Source of the DNA: Pomphorhynchus laevis
Taxonomy: Eukaryota; Acanthocephala; Palaeacanthocephala; Echinorhynchida; Pomphorhynchidae
Direction of reading: 5' to 3'
DNA length: 64,000 bases
NCBI GenBank assembly: GCA_012934845.2
Contig: WNNJ02000333.1
Coordinates: forward strand, 62,001-126,000
A program made the position numbers and the translations under genes. Shown one piece after another: positions 42,119 through 51,492 of the stretch (its first letter is position 1; the number at the start of each line of letters is the position of its first letter). Below the pieces are notes generated by a model that did not search any database, was not told where the DNA came from, and worked only from the letters and a program-made list of their open reading frames with translations.

Positions 42119-43150
42119 TTTACCATTATCTACACCAAGTCGACCCTGGAAGCTTCTCGATATCCCTATTCTCTGCACAGCCTTACTCAATTCTTCACTC
42201 TTTTCACTTCCTCTTAACTATATCTCTCCCGATGATCTCTGCATTCTGTTTGATTCTGAACTTACGTCGATCATCAAAATCTTCTACCTAGTCGACTTCG
42301 ACGTTCCCAGCGCTTGCGCCATGCTCCCTGGTTCGATTCTGACTGTAGTCTTTCTAAGCGTCGACTCCGTCACTCTTTTCGTATGTATAAACGCTTTCTT
42401 AAACGTTCACCCAACTCACTCCCTCCAAATCTTCGTGATTCCTACTTTTCTCAACGCCGTTCACATCTCATTCTTATACGTACTAAACGTACTCTCTTTT
42501 GGCGAAATCAACTCGAGTCATCTTCCAACTCGAAATCTCATTGGAAAATCTTAAACTCAATTCTTTCACGATCATCTACCCCTTGTAATATAAATCCTGA
42601 TGAATTTTCTTCTTATCTACAAACTAAGCTATCTAATTTACTTTCCCTACTACCCATAGCCCCCTTGTACCCACTCTTATCTTTAAATACTTCCCTCCCA
42701 GAACTATTCCACCTTCTTCCCGTTTCGTCTGATGAAGTTTCTTCGGTTCTGCTGTCATTACCTAATAAAACCTCTCCTTCTGACCCAATTCCCACTCACT
42801 TACTTAAAAATATCTGCACTTTTATCTTACCCTTCCTAACCACATTGTTCAACTCGTCCATCCGTAGCTGTACATTTTTTTCCATCTGGAAATGCGCCAC
42901 TGTTCGTCCTATCATCAAAAAGCAATCTCTCGATCAGGAAGGACTCCGCTCCTTCCTGGTGGCTGCTCCTCTATCGTGGAATCATCTGCCCATTCATATA
43001 CGCCAATCAACTTCCCTGCAGTGCTTCAAACGACAAATCCGATTACATCTGAACAATTTAACTGCTTGACTTTCTCATTTTTGTTTGTGGACTTGTAAGC
43101 GTACAGCTTGTACGCATTTGCCACATTAAATAAATTTGTATTATTATTAA
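42119..43150 (+). mobile_element. L2-like LINE A3a with internal deletion, nested in LINE C
   Basis: Starts in the endonuclease-RT linker (TACACCAAGTCGACCCTGG) and reads RT codons 42314-42940. It then jumps at 42935 (SLDQ-EGLRSFLVAAP) to the last 50 codons, so the RT core including YADD is missing. Ends with the GCGTACAGCTTGTACGC hairpin and an (ATT)n tail. Confidence 0.8.
42314..43069 (+). CDS. LINE A3a ORF2 frame across the deletion
   Basis: 251 codons, open straight through the deletion junction: HAPWFDSDCSLSKRRLRHSF at the start, LLPVSSDEVSSVLLSLPNKT in the middle, FKRQIRLHLNNLTA at the end. A non-functional RT because catalytic blocks are absent. Confidence 0.65.
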   Translation: MRHAPWFDSDCSLSKRRLRHSFRMYKRFLKRSPNSLPPNLRDSYFSQRRSHLILIRTKRTLFWRNQLESSSNSKSHWKILNSILSRSSTPCNINPDEFSSYLQTKLSNLLSLLPIAPLYPLLSLNTSLPELFHLLPVSSDEVSSVLLSLPNKTSPSDPIPTHLLKNICTFILPFLTTLFNSSIRSCTFFSIWKCATVRPIIKKQSLDQEGLRSFLVAAPLSWNHLPIHIRQSTSLQCFKRQIRLHLNNLTA

Positions 43151-43168
43151 TTAATGAGTTATTTAGGA

Positions 43169-43550
43169 TTTGCCTACAATTTGTTCAAATTCGTCTTCTT
43201 ATCGTTGCTTTCCGCCTTGTAACTTTTCATACCCCTTCATTTCTCAACCTTCCTTTTCTTGATAATTCCCGTCCTGTTTACTGTTCCTTGCGTTCCTGTA
43301 ATTCCCTTCTTTTACATGTCCCAAACTACTCTACCTCCTTTGGACTCCGCTCCTTCCTGGTGGCTGCTCCTCTATCGTGGAATCATCTGCCCATTCATAT
43401 ACGCCAATCAACTTCCCTGCAGTGCTTCAAACGACAAATCCGATCCCATCTGAACAATTTAACTGCTTGACTTTCTCATTTTTGTTTGTGGACTTGTAAG
43501 CGTACAGCTTGTACGCATTTGCCACATTAAATAAATTTGTATTATTATTA
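43169..43550 (+). mobile_element. L2-like LINE A3b, 5'-truncated insertion with target duplication
   Basis: A 3'-terminal LINE A piece (VQIRLLIVAFRLVTFHTPSF ... FKRQIRSHLNNLTA) with hairpin and (ATT)n tail. ATTAATGAGTTATTTAGG stands both before it (43151-43168) and after it (43551-43568): an 18-base target-site duplication, with the target just after the tail of A3a. Confidence 0.8.
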
Positions 43551-43568
43551 ATTAATGAGTTATTTAGG

Positions 43569-44150
43569 GAGACTGAATTGGAGTAAGAATTTGTAGATTT
43601 AAGTCGCAAGTCAGTTGATTGTAAAGAACTCGGAGTTCCGTTACATGATGCTACAGAGACAAACGAATTTGTAAAATCAGGTGTTTTCTCTTCGTAGTTT
43701 AGAGTGTTCGTGTCTAGATCCACACATTTTTCAGGTGAAGTTTGAAAAGTCTGATTAAATGTTGGTGGGGGCTGTTGTAAATTGCAGTGGGATATCCTTT
43801 CTTGACGCTGTGCAACAACATGAAGAGCTGGCGCCGACTCTTAGCTTTTCTCCTCGACATGTTCAGTTATATCCAATCGTTCGTCGTTACACACGCAATA
43901 ACCACAAATGAAATGTTTACTTTCGTATCTCGCAATGCCAATTTTTTCACCTTTAAGAGTGTCCAAACAACGCATTCCTCCTTGTCGCATTCAACTTCCA
44001 ACTGAACGTAGCCATCGTCTGTCGGTTTTTTGCGAGTTTTCACTGATTTCATTGTTTGTCCTTCGTATTCCTTTGTTGTATATATTTATATTGTAAGTAT
44101 TTTAGAAGCAAGACAATTTTTTAACCAGTGTTAAGGTCAAATAATACTTC
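43569..44150 (-). mobile_element. CR1-like LINE C, segment 1 (5' end and ORF1 start)
   Basis: Minus strand. 5' UTR motif CTGAAGTATTATTTGAC near 44148 and the ORF1 start at 44052 (MKSVKTRKKPTDDGYVQLEV). The zinc-type module is at 43895-43989, in two frames because one base is missing. The frame 43723-43569 continues with Asn/Ser-rich sequence (SLQSTDLRLKSTNSYSNSVS), cut by A3b. Confidence 0.65.
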
Positions 44151-44533
44151 AGGTATATTTCAGATGTTGTAAAAATTATAAAGTAATATGTGGTAGTTGT
44201 ACTGTTCAATTGCTTAAAATTCAACCAAAATTCCAATTCCTAGTATACCTTTTTTCGATTAGCATTGTAAGTATTTTAATTATATTATATTATATATGTA
44301 CAGACTTAGCCATAATGCTTTAATTCGATCACACAAGACATAAATTTTAACCAAAGACATTTTTATCCTTGTACTGTTCAATTACTAATTTAATTACTTT
44401 TAAATTACTCATTACTTTTGGAATGGATACGACATCCCGATCAAGAAACGATTCGAATGGCATACTCGACATATTGACTACAATTTCAAAATTTTAACCG
44501 TACTTTTTGTAAATTCTGTTTTATGTATTTTTA
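44151..44533. other. Unassigned AT-rich spacer
   Basis: No coding relic recognised. TTGTACTGTTCAATT occurs twice (about 44197 and 44371), which may be a decayed duplication. Confidence 0.4.
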
Positions 44534-44597
44534 GTGAGCAGACTGAAGAGCCTTAGGATTTTGTCTTGTAAATTAATAATAATAAATACAAGAATTC
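44534..44597 (+). mobile_element. Orphan CR1-like LINE 3' tail
   Basis: GAGCAGACTGAAGAGCCTTA...TTGTCTTGTAAAT followed by AATAATAATAAAT, the same layout as the tail at 23300-23345, without any attached coding sequence. A very short 5'-truncated insertion. Confidence 0.5.
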
Positions 44598-44664
44598 TGA
44601 ATGATAATTCTGTTCATGATAATTTATTTCAATTATATGAACACAAAATCATTCGAAGTGATAA

Positions 44665-46035
44665 TTTAACTCCTTGAGCATCTCGTTCTTAAGCAAGTTA
44701 ATATATATCTCTTTTCCTCTAACTTATTTCCTCCCTTCCAAGTCGCTTTTCGTTCTAATTACTCTACCGAAATTGCATGTCTTAAAGTTTATAACGACTT
44801 ACTCATATCGCGCGATCATAAATTATGTAGTGTCATAGTTTCTCTTGATCTATCGTCTGCTTTTGACATTGTCGATCACTCGATTCTTCTCCATCGCCTT
44901 CGTCATGATTATGTCTTCTCTTTACCCACTGTATCACGGTTTTCTTAATATCTATCAAATCGTACATTTCGCGTCTATTCTAACTCTTCTCTCTCCCATC
45001 CTTCGTCCATTCCGTCCGGTGTTCCACAAGGCTCCGTATTAGGCCCTATGCTTTTCTCTCTTCTTCTTGGTGATTTGTCTTCGATTTCTCATAAATTTAA
45101 CTTCCATGTTATGCAATATGCTGATGACATTCTCATCTATGCTCATGCACCTGTTTATCGTATTCACGATCTTAGTGTTTCCGCTTCCGACTGTCTTGTC
45201 TCAATTTCCAATCATCTTTCTTCCCTTCGCCTTTCTCTGAATCCTGATAAATCCAAAATTATGTGGATCCTACCTCGACGCCTCGGCTTCGAACCTCCCT
45301 CCGTATCATTAAATTCTACAATTCTTCCTATCGTTGATAATCTCGTTTTCCTAGGCTTCCATTTTGACAACCGACTTTCACTTAAACCTTTCGTTAGAGA
45401 TAAAGTACGCTCATCTACCTTGATACTCCGCAACCTCCGTCAAGTTCGTAGATTGATCGATTTCCCTTCTTGTATGACTCTCATATTATCTCTCCTTTTT
45501 TCTAGACTCGATTATTGTCTTAGTCTATTTTCCAACTCACCTAAATCCACTCTTCTTCCCCTACAACGCATCGTCAACGCAGCTGTCCGAATTCTCCTCC
45601 GTCTTCGTCGTTTTGATCATACATCCTACCATCTTGCTTCTCTCGATTTGCCTACAATTTATTGTCGTGTTCAAATTCGTCTTCTTATCGTTGCTTTCCG
45701 CCTTGTAACTCTTCATACCCCTTCATTTCTCAATCTTCCTTTTCTTGATAATTCTCGTCCTGTTTACTGTTCCTTGCGTTCATGTAATTCCCTTCTTTTA
45801 CATGTCCCAAACTACTCTACCTCCTTTGGACTCCGCTCCTTCCTGGTGGCTGCTCCTCTATTGTGGAATCATCTGCCCATTCATATACGCCAATCAACTT
45901 CCCTGCAGTGCTTCAAACGACAAATCCGATCCCATTTAAACAATTTATCTACTTGACTTTTTCATTTTTGTTTGCGGACTTATAAGCGTACAGCTTGTAC
46001 GCATTTGCCACTTTAAATAAATTTGTATTATTATA
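44665..46035 (+). mobile_element. L2-like LINE A4, 5'-truncated
   Basis: Begins inside the RT (CTCCTTGAGCATCTCGTTC) and runs to the hairpin and (ATT)n tail. Very close to the 3' half of A5. RT frames 44845-45042 and 45048-45956. Confidence 0.85.
45048..45956 (+). CDS. LINE A4 RT C-terminal two thirds
   Basis: 302 uninterrupted codons: MQYADDILIYAHAPVYRIHD (catalytic YADD), LNPDKSKIMWILPRR, FLGFHFDNRLSL, SRLDYCLSLFSNSPKSTLLP, RRFDHTSYHLASLDLPTIYC, SFLVAAPLLWNHLPIHIRQS, ending LNNLST. This frame shows the intact C-terminal half of family A and supports the L2-like assignment. Motif B (GVPQGSVLGP) lies just upstream in another frame. Confidence 0.75.
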   Translation: MLFSLLLGDLSSISHKFNFHVMQYADDILIYAHAPVYRIHDLSVSASDCLVSISNHLSSLRLSLNPDKSKIMWILPRRLGFEPPSVSLNSTILPIVDNLVFLGFHFDNRLSLKPFVRDKVRSSTLILRNLRQVRRLIDFPSCMTLILSLLFSRLDYCLSLFSNSPKSTLLPLQRIVNAAVRILLRLRRFDHTSYHLASLDLPTIYCRVQIRLLIVAFRLVTLHTPSFLNLPFLDNSRPVYCSLRSCNSLLLHVPNYSTSFGLRSFLVAAPLLWNHLPIHIRQSTSLQCFKRQIRSHLNNLST

Positions 46036-46560
46036 TTATTATATCGTGATATGAAATTATCTTTGAAAATAATGATATATTTTCATTTTGCAGAAAATAT
46101 GCAGCAATCAAAACATGTACTTTTTGTTTTAACTGCCTGTTGTGAGCTGATAAAACATTTAAATTGAAATCAGATAAATCATAAAACAGATAATTGATTA
46201 TTACATTTTGCGGTTTTACAAGCCAGCCATAACGGTCTACCAGCCATAAGCATTCTACGTATAATATTTTGATAAATTATCATAATCGATTATATCATAT
46301 CCAAGTAATTAAAATCTTAATTATTATCAATACTAGAGCATCATCAGTTTAAATATTATTGATCAGTAACTATGTACAATTATAACTAACTACTTACAAT
46401 ACTAAGTAGAGTTGGATATAGACGTCGATACTCAGCATTACTGATCAAGTCTCGATTTTTACAAACCTGAATTGTCGATTTATTGCAAACAATATTTTTC
46501 GTCTTACAATGAGTTTAAATATTATTGATAGGTAACTACATACAACCGATTTTGCGAGCA
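46036..46560. other. Unassigned AT-rich spacer
   Basis: GTTTAAATATTATTGAT occurs at about 46339 and 46511 within partly similar surroundings (ACTA..TACAA), suggesting a decayed duplication. Likely 5' flank or 5' UTR of LINE B. No coding content. Confidence 0.4.
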
Positions 46561-46769
46561 AACTAATCGATAACAACAACTAACAATAGGTAAACTTCCT
46601 TGATTCGAATTCGCAACTCACTAACTTCTTAACAAAGAACAAAAAACTACATACAAACAAGCAACTATATTTGTTGGGAAAAAAAGATAACGGCGAAGAC
46701 AATTAAGACGAGAGCTAAGAAACAAACCCACAACAATAGCGCTAAGTGTAGTTCTGATTCAGTTTACGC

Positions 46770-46974
46770 TGATCCTGCATATGGACGACACGAGGTTGCG
46801 TGTAGTAAATCTGGATGCAATATATGGACAACCGTCGCAGTGCCGTCAATCCTATCTAATCACATATTGTCTAAGGAATTTCTCTGTGGATTCTGTGCTT
46901 CCGAATTACTACAGTTGGCCACAAATTGCAATCATTCTGAGCAAACTTCAACCGTCATTGTGGATGAGTCTCAT
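46770..46974 (+). CDS. LINE B ORF1, zinc-type module
   Basis: Frame reading GRHEVACSKSGCNIWTTVAV then LSKEFLCGFCASELLQLATN to a stop at about 46980. C-x4-C-x22-C-x2-C at 46801-46896. The rest of ORF1 is in broken frames through 47500. Confidence 0.6.
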
Positions 46975-47021
46975 GCTGACTAGCTATCAGTCTCTAGTGC
47001 CTGTAATAGAAACAGTCATAT

Positions 47022-47341
47022 GACGAAATCGTGTCAAGGTACCAGCAGTCGCTTGTTTAGCAATATCATTCATTCGAACGATATGAATTATCAAGTAAAA
47101 CCATTATCACTATGCGATAATTATGCAGTCTCTGTCGAGGACAGCACGGACAACCCTGAGTTTCCTTCTGCGGAAAAACAAGACGAAATCGTGTCAAGGT
47201 ACCAGCAGTCGCTTGTTTAGCAATATCATTCATTCGAACGATATGAATTATCAAGTAAACCATTATCACTATGTGATAATTATGCAGTCTCTGTCGAGGA
47301 CAGCACGGACAACCCTGAGTTTCCTTCTGCGGAAAAACAAG
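47022..47341 (+). repeat. 160-base tandem duplication in LINE B ORF1
   Basis: Units 47022-47181 and 47182-47341 start GACGAAATCGTGTCAAGG and end with GCGGAAAAACAAG. They differ by one single-base indel (GTAAAACC against GTAAACC) and one C/T change, so the duplication is recent relative to the element's decay. Confidence 0.9.
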
Positions 47342-47581
47342 TTAATCATGCGCCTTCGACATCAATATCGGAACTTCATATCTCCCTCTGTGGAAGCAAA
47401 ATCGACCATCTTAACAGTACCCCAATGAATAATGCAGTATCTTTTACCAATTGTGATAAATCAATCTGTCTAAGCATACCAACATCAAATCATGCATGCT
47501 CCTCTTCGGTTCAGATGCTAGCTCTTCTAATCATCATGTAGCCTACTTCTTGTTCAGCATGTATCAGCACCAACTAGGATT

Positions 47582-49000
47582 ATGAATGATCAAAGTTCTT
47601 TGTTGGATTTAATTTTATCTAAATCATTAACAGATGTGCGTGACATTATGCATGAAGCACCCATAGGAGTTAGTGATCATTGTGTATTGCTTTTTCACTT
47701 CTCAGGGATTTCAAATAATATTATTGACGAAGTCGAAACTAAAATCTTCAAGCATTGTTGGTATCGTGCGGATCAGTGTAAAATTCTTCAAGCAGCATCG
47801 ACTATGAACTTTGTAGGCGCTAGCGACGATGTTGAAGATTGTTGGAAGGTTTTCCGTTCAGCAATGTGTGAAATAATAGAAAAATACGTTCCTACCAAGA
47901 TCGTGCATAAAAATAAAAAAGTGAATCCTCCGTGGTTTAATAGAGAACTTAAATCAGAACTAAGACGAAGAAACCGACTGTTTAAATTAAGCTGCAAGGA
48001 CAATACTTATCGACAGGAATACGTCAATTGTCGTAACGTTTTCGAAAAGCTTAAAAAACGCAAAAAATTTAACTACGAAATGACAATAGCTGCGGACTTT
48101 CATAGTGCACCAAAACGATTTTGGGCTCACATACGTAGAAATAGGACAATTCCTCCTGCGATTTCGTCTCTTCGTATTAATGATAACTTTATCACATCGC
48201 CTCAAGATGTAGCCGACACGTTTGCGTCGACTTTTCAACTCGTAACTAATAACACAGAAATTAACCAGCAATCTCGTGTAAGCCATTCACGAAGTTATTT
48301 TGATGTTACTACCGAGGAGGTTTATAGTGAGTTAAATTCTTTACGACATTCATCACCTGGTCCGGATGGATTACATCCCCAGATACTAAAGATATTATCT
48401 ACATTTATTGCTTCACCGTTAGCTTATTTGTTTCAACTATCACTAGCTAAGTCAATTCTACCATTAGATTGGAAAATCGCCATTGTAGTGCCAGTCCACA
48501 AAAAAGGAGATCGTCACAATCCTGAAAATTATAGAGCAATAAGCCTTACAAGTGTCGTATGTAAGATGTTAGAGCGCATATTGTATCGGCGATTACTATC
48601 CTATCTTGAATCATCGAACTTGTTAGATAATTCGCAACATGGTTTTCGTCCTGGTCGTTCTTGCATGTCTAATCTTTTATGTGCACGCGAAGCATGGGTT
48701 GATGCAGTTGCGCAGGGTAATGCAGTTGATGTCGTGTATTTCGACTTCAGTCGGGCCTTTGATAGAGTTCCCCACAATATGTTGATTGAGGCTCTTGCAG
48801 ATTACGGAATTGAAATTCCTATTATTCGATGGATTCACGCTTTCCTATCTGATCGTTCTTTCAGAGTTCGAGTTGGAAATTGTCTATCTAGACCGTCAAA
48901 TTTATCAATGGGTGTTCCTCAGGGATCGGTGTTGGGTTCATTATTATTCGTCATATTTCTGAATAGTTTGCTACGCTCTCTAAAATGTAAAAAAAATTAG
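47582..49000 (+). CDS. LINE B ORF2: endonuclease end and RT
   Basis: 472 open codons. QSSLLDLILSK and PIGVSDHCVLLFHFS are the endonuclease C-terminus; VNPPWFNRELKSELRRRNRL is the linker. RT blocks follow: SSPGPDGLHPQILK, PVHKKGDRHNPENYRAISLT, HGFRPGRSCMSNLLCAREAW, DVVYFDFSRAFDRVPHNMLI and MGVPQGSVLGSLLFVIFLNS. Then a frame change. The YADD block follows as VFADDLKI at about 49000. Confidence 0.8.
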   Translation: MNDQSSLLDLILSKSLTDVRDIMHEAPIGVSDHCVLLFHFSGISNNIIDEVETKIFKHCWYRADQCKILQAASTMNFVGASDDVEDCWKVFRSAMCEIIEKYVPTKIVHKNKKVNPPWFNRELKSELRRRNRLFKLSCKDNTYRQEYVNCRNVFEKLKKRKKFNYEMTIAADFHSAPKRFWAHIRRNRTIPPAISSLRINDNFITSPQDVADTFASTFQLVTNNTEINQQSRVSHSRSYFDVTTEEVYSELNSLRHSSPGPDGLHPQILKILSTFIASPLAYLFQLSLAKSILPLDWKIAIVVPVHKKGDRHNPENYRAISLTSVVCKMLERILYRRLLSYLESSNLLDNSQHGFRPGRSCMSNLLCAREAWVDAVAQGNAVDVVYFDFSRAFDRVPHNMLIEALADYGIEIPIIRWIHAFLSDRSFRVRVGNCLSRPSNLSMGVPQGSVLGSLLFVIFLNSLLRSLKCKKN

Positions 49001-49077
49001 TATTCGCGGATGATCTTAAAATATAGAATGTCATTACATGATATGCCGATATGCAACACTTATAAGATGACATAAAT

Positions 49078-49830
49078 ATGGTTAATAGGTGGAGCGAACT
49101 GACCGGAATCATGATTAACATTACTAAATGTGTCCACCTCAGATTTGGTCGTAGTGATTTACCAAATGATTATTCTGTTTGCGGTGAGATTATTCCCACA
49201 AATTCATACACAAAAGATCTTGGGATAATTGTTCAGAATTCGTTTAAAACCGACCTCAATACTGAAAATATATGCAACATGTCGAGAAAAATTATTTACA
49301 TGATCAAAAATACCTTTAGTTCGCTTCCACCGTCTCAGTTCTCACTATTATATAAGGCGTTGATCAGACCAATCATTGATTATGCTTCGCCGGCGACTTT
49401 TCCTTCTACGCGTGGTGAAATAAACCAATTAGAAAAGATTCTTCGCCGATTTTCCAAGCTATGTTCTGGTCTTCGGAACATCGCCTACTGTGATAGACTA
49501 AGCCAACTAAATATTACTTCAGTTTACAAGAGATATGTGTACAATGATTTATTACAGTTATGGCGAATGATCCATGTCTTTCCTGGTTATCCATCGGAAT
49601 CCGTTATTCTAAATGATCGCCCGAGCCACAGAGGACACTCTTTATCAGTTGTTGTGCAATCACACGGGAAATGTCATAGATACTTGCGATTATCTCACAG
49701 AGCGGTAAACCTATGGAACCTATTGCCGAATTCGATCGTGTCTATGGCACAGTACAAATCTTTCCAGAATGCGCTGTGCATGTGGATAAAAAGAGAAGAT
49801 TCTTTGCAGGAAATATATAACTATATGTGA
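49078..49830 (+). CDS. LINE B ORF2: RT thumb and C-terminus
   Basis: 250 open codons: VNRWSELTGIMINITKCVHL, KDLGIIVQ, SLLYKALIRPIIDYASPATF, RGEINQLEKILRRFSKLCSG, PSHRGHSLSVVVQ and LSHRAVNLWNLLPNSIVSMA. The order and RGH...WN-LP ending are CR1-like. The internal ATG is not a real start. Confidence 0.75.
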   Translation: MVNRWSELTGIMINITKCVHLRFGRSDLPNDYSVCGEIIPTNSYTKDLGIIVQNSFKTDLNTENICNMSRKIIYMIKNTFSSLPPSQFSLLYKALIRPIIDYASPATFPSTRGEINQLEKILRRFSKLCSGLRNIAYCDRLSQLNITSVYKRYVYNDLLQLWRMIHVFPGYPSESVILNDRPSHRGHSLSVVVQSHGKCHRYLRLSHRAVNLWNLLPNSIVSMAQYKSFQNALCMWIKREDSLQEIYNYM

Positions 49831-50003
49831 CAATTTATTATTGCTGAACTACTTTTTTCTTTCTTTTTTCTTTCTTTTTTTCCTTTTCTTAATATTGTGA
49901 TCAGACAAAATGACTCTTTATGTGTCAAAGTCTTGTAATAAATAATAATCATTAGTCTAGATCAAAAATTGCTGACCGATCACTTTATCTAATAATTGGA
50001 AAT

Positions 50004-50430
50004 GTGATGGAGTCATCTTTATCGGATAACATTAAACGTGTACGTCATGGCATTAAAGCCATTGAAATGTTATTTTCGTATTTACTTCAGACATGCACCG
50101 ACAACGAGAGAAATTCATTCAGGGTGATGACTATTTTTAGGTTGGGTAAAAGGGATAATATTGGAAACACGCGACTTTTAGAAGTTGTTCTGAATTCAGA
50201 TGTGATGTGTTCCTTAGCTCTACGTAACGGGTTTCGTCTAGCAGATACCAACATCTTTATGAGAAAAGATCTCTTACCAGAGGAAAGAAAATCACAGAAA
50301 GCGGCACTCACTGAACTTAAGGATCGTAAAGCGAACGGTGAAAGTAATTTGATTATTAAAAATTTTCGAGTAGTGTGGCGCATAATCTCTACACATTTTT
50401 GGATCCGTTCCAAACCTTCAGAAGTAAGCA
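50004..50430 (+). CDS. LINE C' ORF1 C-terminal part
   Basis: FSYLLQTCTDNERNSFRVMT, LGKRDNIGNTRLLEVVLNSD, MRKDLLPEERKSQKAALTEL and KANGESNLIIKNFRVVW: the RRM-like and C-terminal RKDL-PEER...NGE-L-I motifs common in LINE ORF1 proteins. The same protein segment is in LINE C at 41864-41667. Confidence 0.7.
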
Positions 50431-50433
50431 AGG

Positions 50434-51286
50434 ATGCTCTTTTCTACTCTGTGTCGCACCACCTATAAGCTCCCTCAAGGTCTTTTATCCGAAAAATTAT
50501 ACCTCCGTTACTACGGGGTTATTCCCGATGTAGTTCAGTCTACGAACATCTTCCCCAAGTTGCGCATACTTTACACAAACATACTTAGCGTTTACGATAA
50601 ATTAGATAAATTGACGGTGCATTTGTCGAAGACGCGTTACGATATAATAGCTCTCACTGAGACCTGGCTAAGTATAGACATACTTGATTCTGAAATAAGT
50701 ATCGAGGGATATACTCATATTCGTGGGGATAGACAATGCCACAGGGGAAGTGATGTTGCTCTTTATAAGAGACTCATTATCCGTACAAATAGTCGAATCT
50801 AGTAATTCTTCGTCTGAATGAGATTATTTATGGGTTTCTATTTACCAAGGGATTAGGAACCTAACGTTCGGTATATTTTACCAACCTCCGTGTTCGTCAA
50901 CTGCCTCTATTCAAACTTTTCTGCTTATTCATGTAAAAATGTCTAAAGAGGGATACTTGGTTATCTTAGGAGACTGTAAAATGCCAAAAGTAAACTTGAA
51001 GGACTATGTTCCCATTAGTGGATGTGATCATGGTTCTTGTGAATTCTTAGAAGTTATTAATACTTTAAACTTATTCCATCATGTCCATGAGCATACGCGA
51101 TATAGGAAGGATAAGTCTTCTTTGCTCGACATTTGTCTTACTGTTAAGGAGAATGCTATTGGTAATATTGAGGACGGTCCTCCAATCGGTTCAAGTGATC
51201 ATGCTACCATCGATATTCTTATTAACCTTGATCTCAAGGTATCTTCTAATTGTAATAAATTTCCGAATTTCAAGAAAAAAGTTTGA
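50434..51286 (+). pseudogene. LINE C' endonuclease
   Basis: 50434-50802: LRILYTNILSVYDKLDKLTV, IIALTETWL (catalytic E), SEISIEGYTHIRGDRQCHRG. 50939-51286: LVILGDCKMPKVN (GD-N with N changed), LNLFHHVHEHTRYRKDKSSL, LDICLTV and PPIGSSDHATIDI (SDH). A stop and a frame change separate the halves. Confidence 0.7.
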
Positions 51287-51301
51287 GATCTAAAGTAAAT
51301 A

Positions 51302-51449
51302 CATTCCAGATTATTCCTGTCAGTTCCAGATTATTCCTGTCAGTTCCAGATTATTCCTGTCAGTTCCAGATTATTCCTGTCAGTTCCAGATTATTCCTGT
51401 CAGTTCCAGATTATTCCTGTCAGTTCCAGATTATTCCTGTCAGTTCCGC
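51302..51449 (+). promoter_or_regulatory. LINE A5 5' monomer array
   Basis: About seven head-to-tail copies of TTCCAGATTATTCCTGTCAG, then CCGCTCGCTACGCTCGCGG. The same array precedes copy A2 (minus strand, 40385-40500). Probably the internal promoter, by analogy with LINEs that have 5' monomers. Confidence 0.6.
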
Positions 51450-51492
51450 TCGCTACGCTCGCGGATTGAGCTCAATCTATCGACAAAAGGTC

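Larger units (their letters stand above)
46561..49955 (+). mobile_element. CR1-like LINE B with internal deletion
   Basis: ORF1 N-terminus (about 46720-47500, with the zinc-type module), then a direct jump near 47530 to the end of the endonuclease. RT follows, and a tail (GACTCTTTATGTGTCAAAGTC hairpin region, TAATAAATAATAATC). The ORF1 end and most of the endonuclease are missing. A 160-base tandem duplication lies in ORF1. Confidence 0.8.
49965..51290 (+). mobile_element. CR1-like LINE C', segment 1 (ORF1 end and endonuclease)
   Basis: Close relative of LINE C in direct orientation, 5'-truncated next to the tail of LINE B. Holds ORF1 C-terminus and endonuclease; interrupted at about 51300 by LINE A5 and resumed at 55783. 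Confidence 0.8.

Noticed and set aside
51283-51492. N-terminal extension of LINE A5 ORF1 through the monomers
   Set aside because: The repeat happens to be open in that frame. Copy A2 and the ATG context place the start at MPKKARS after the array.
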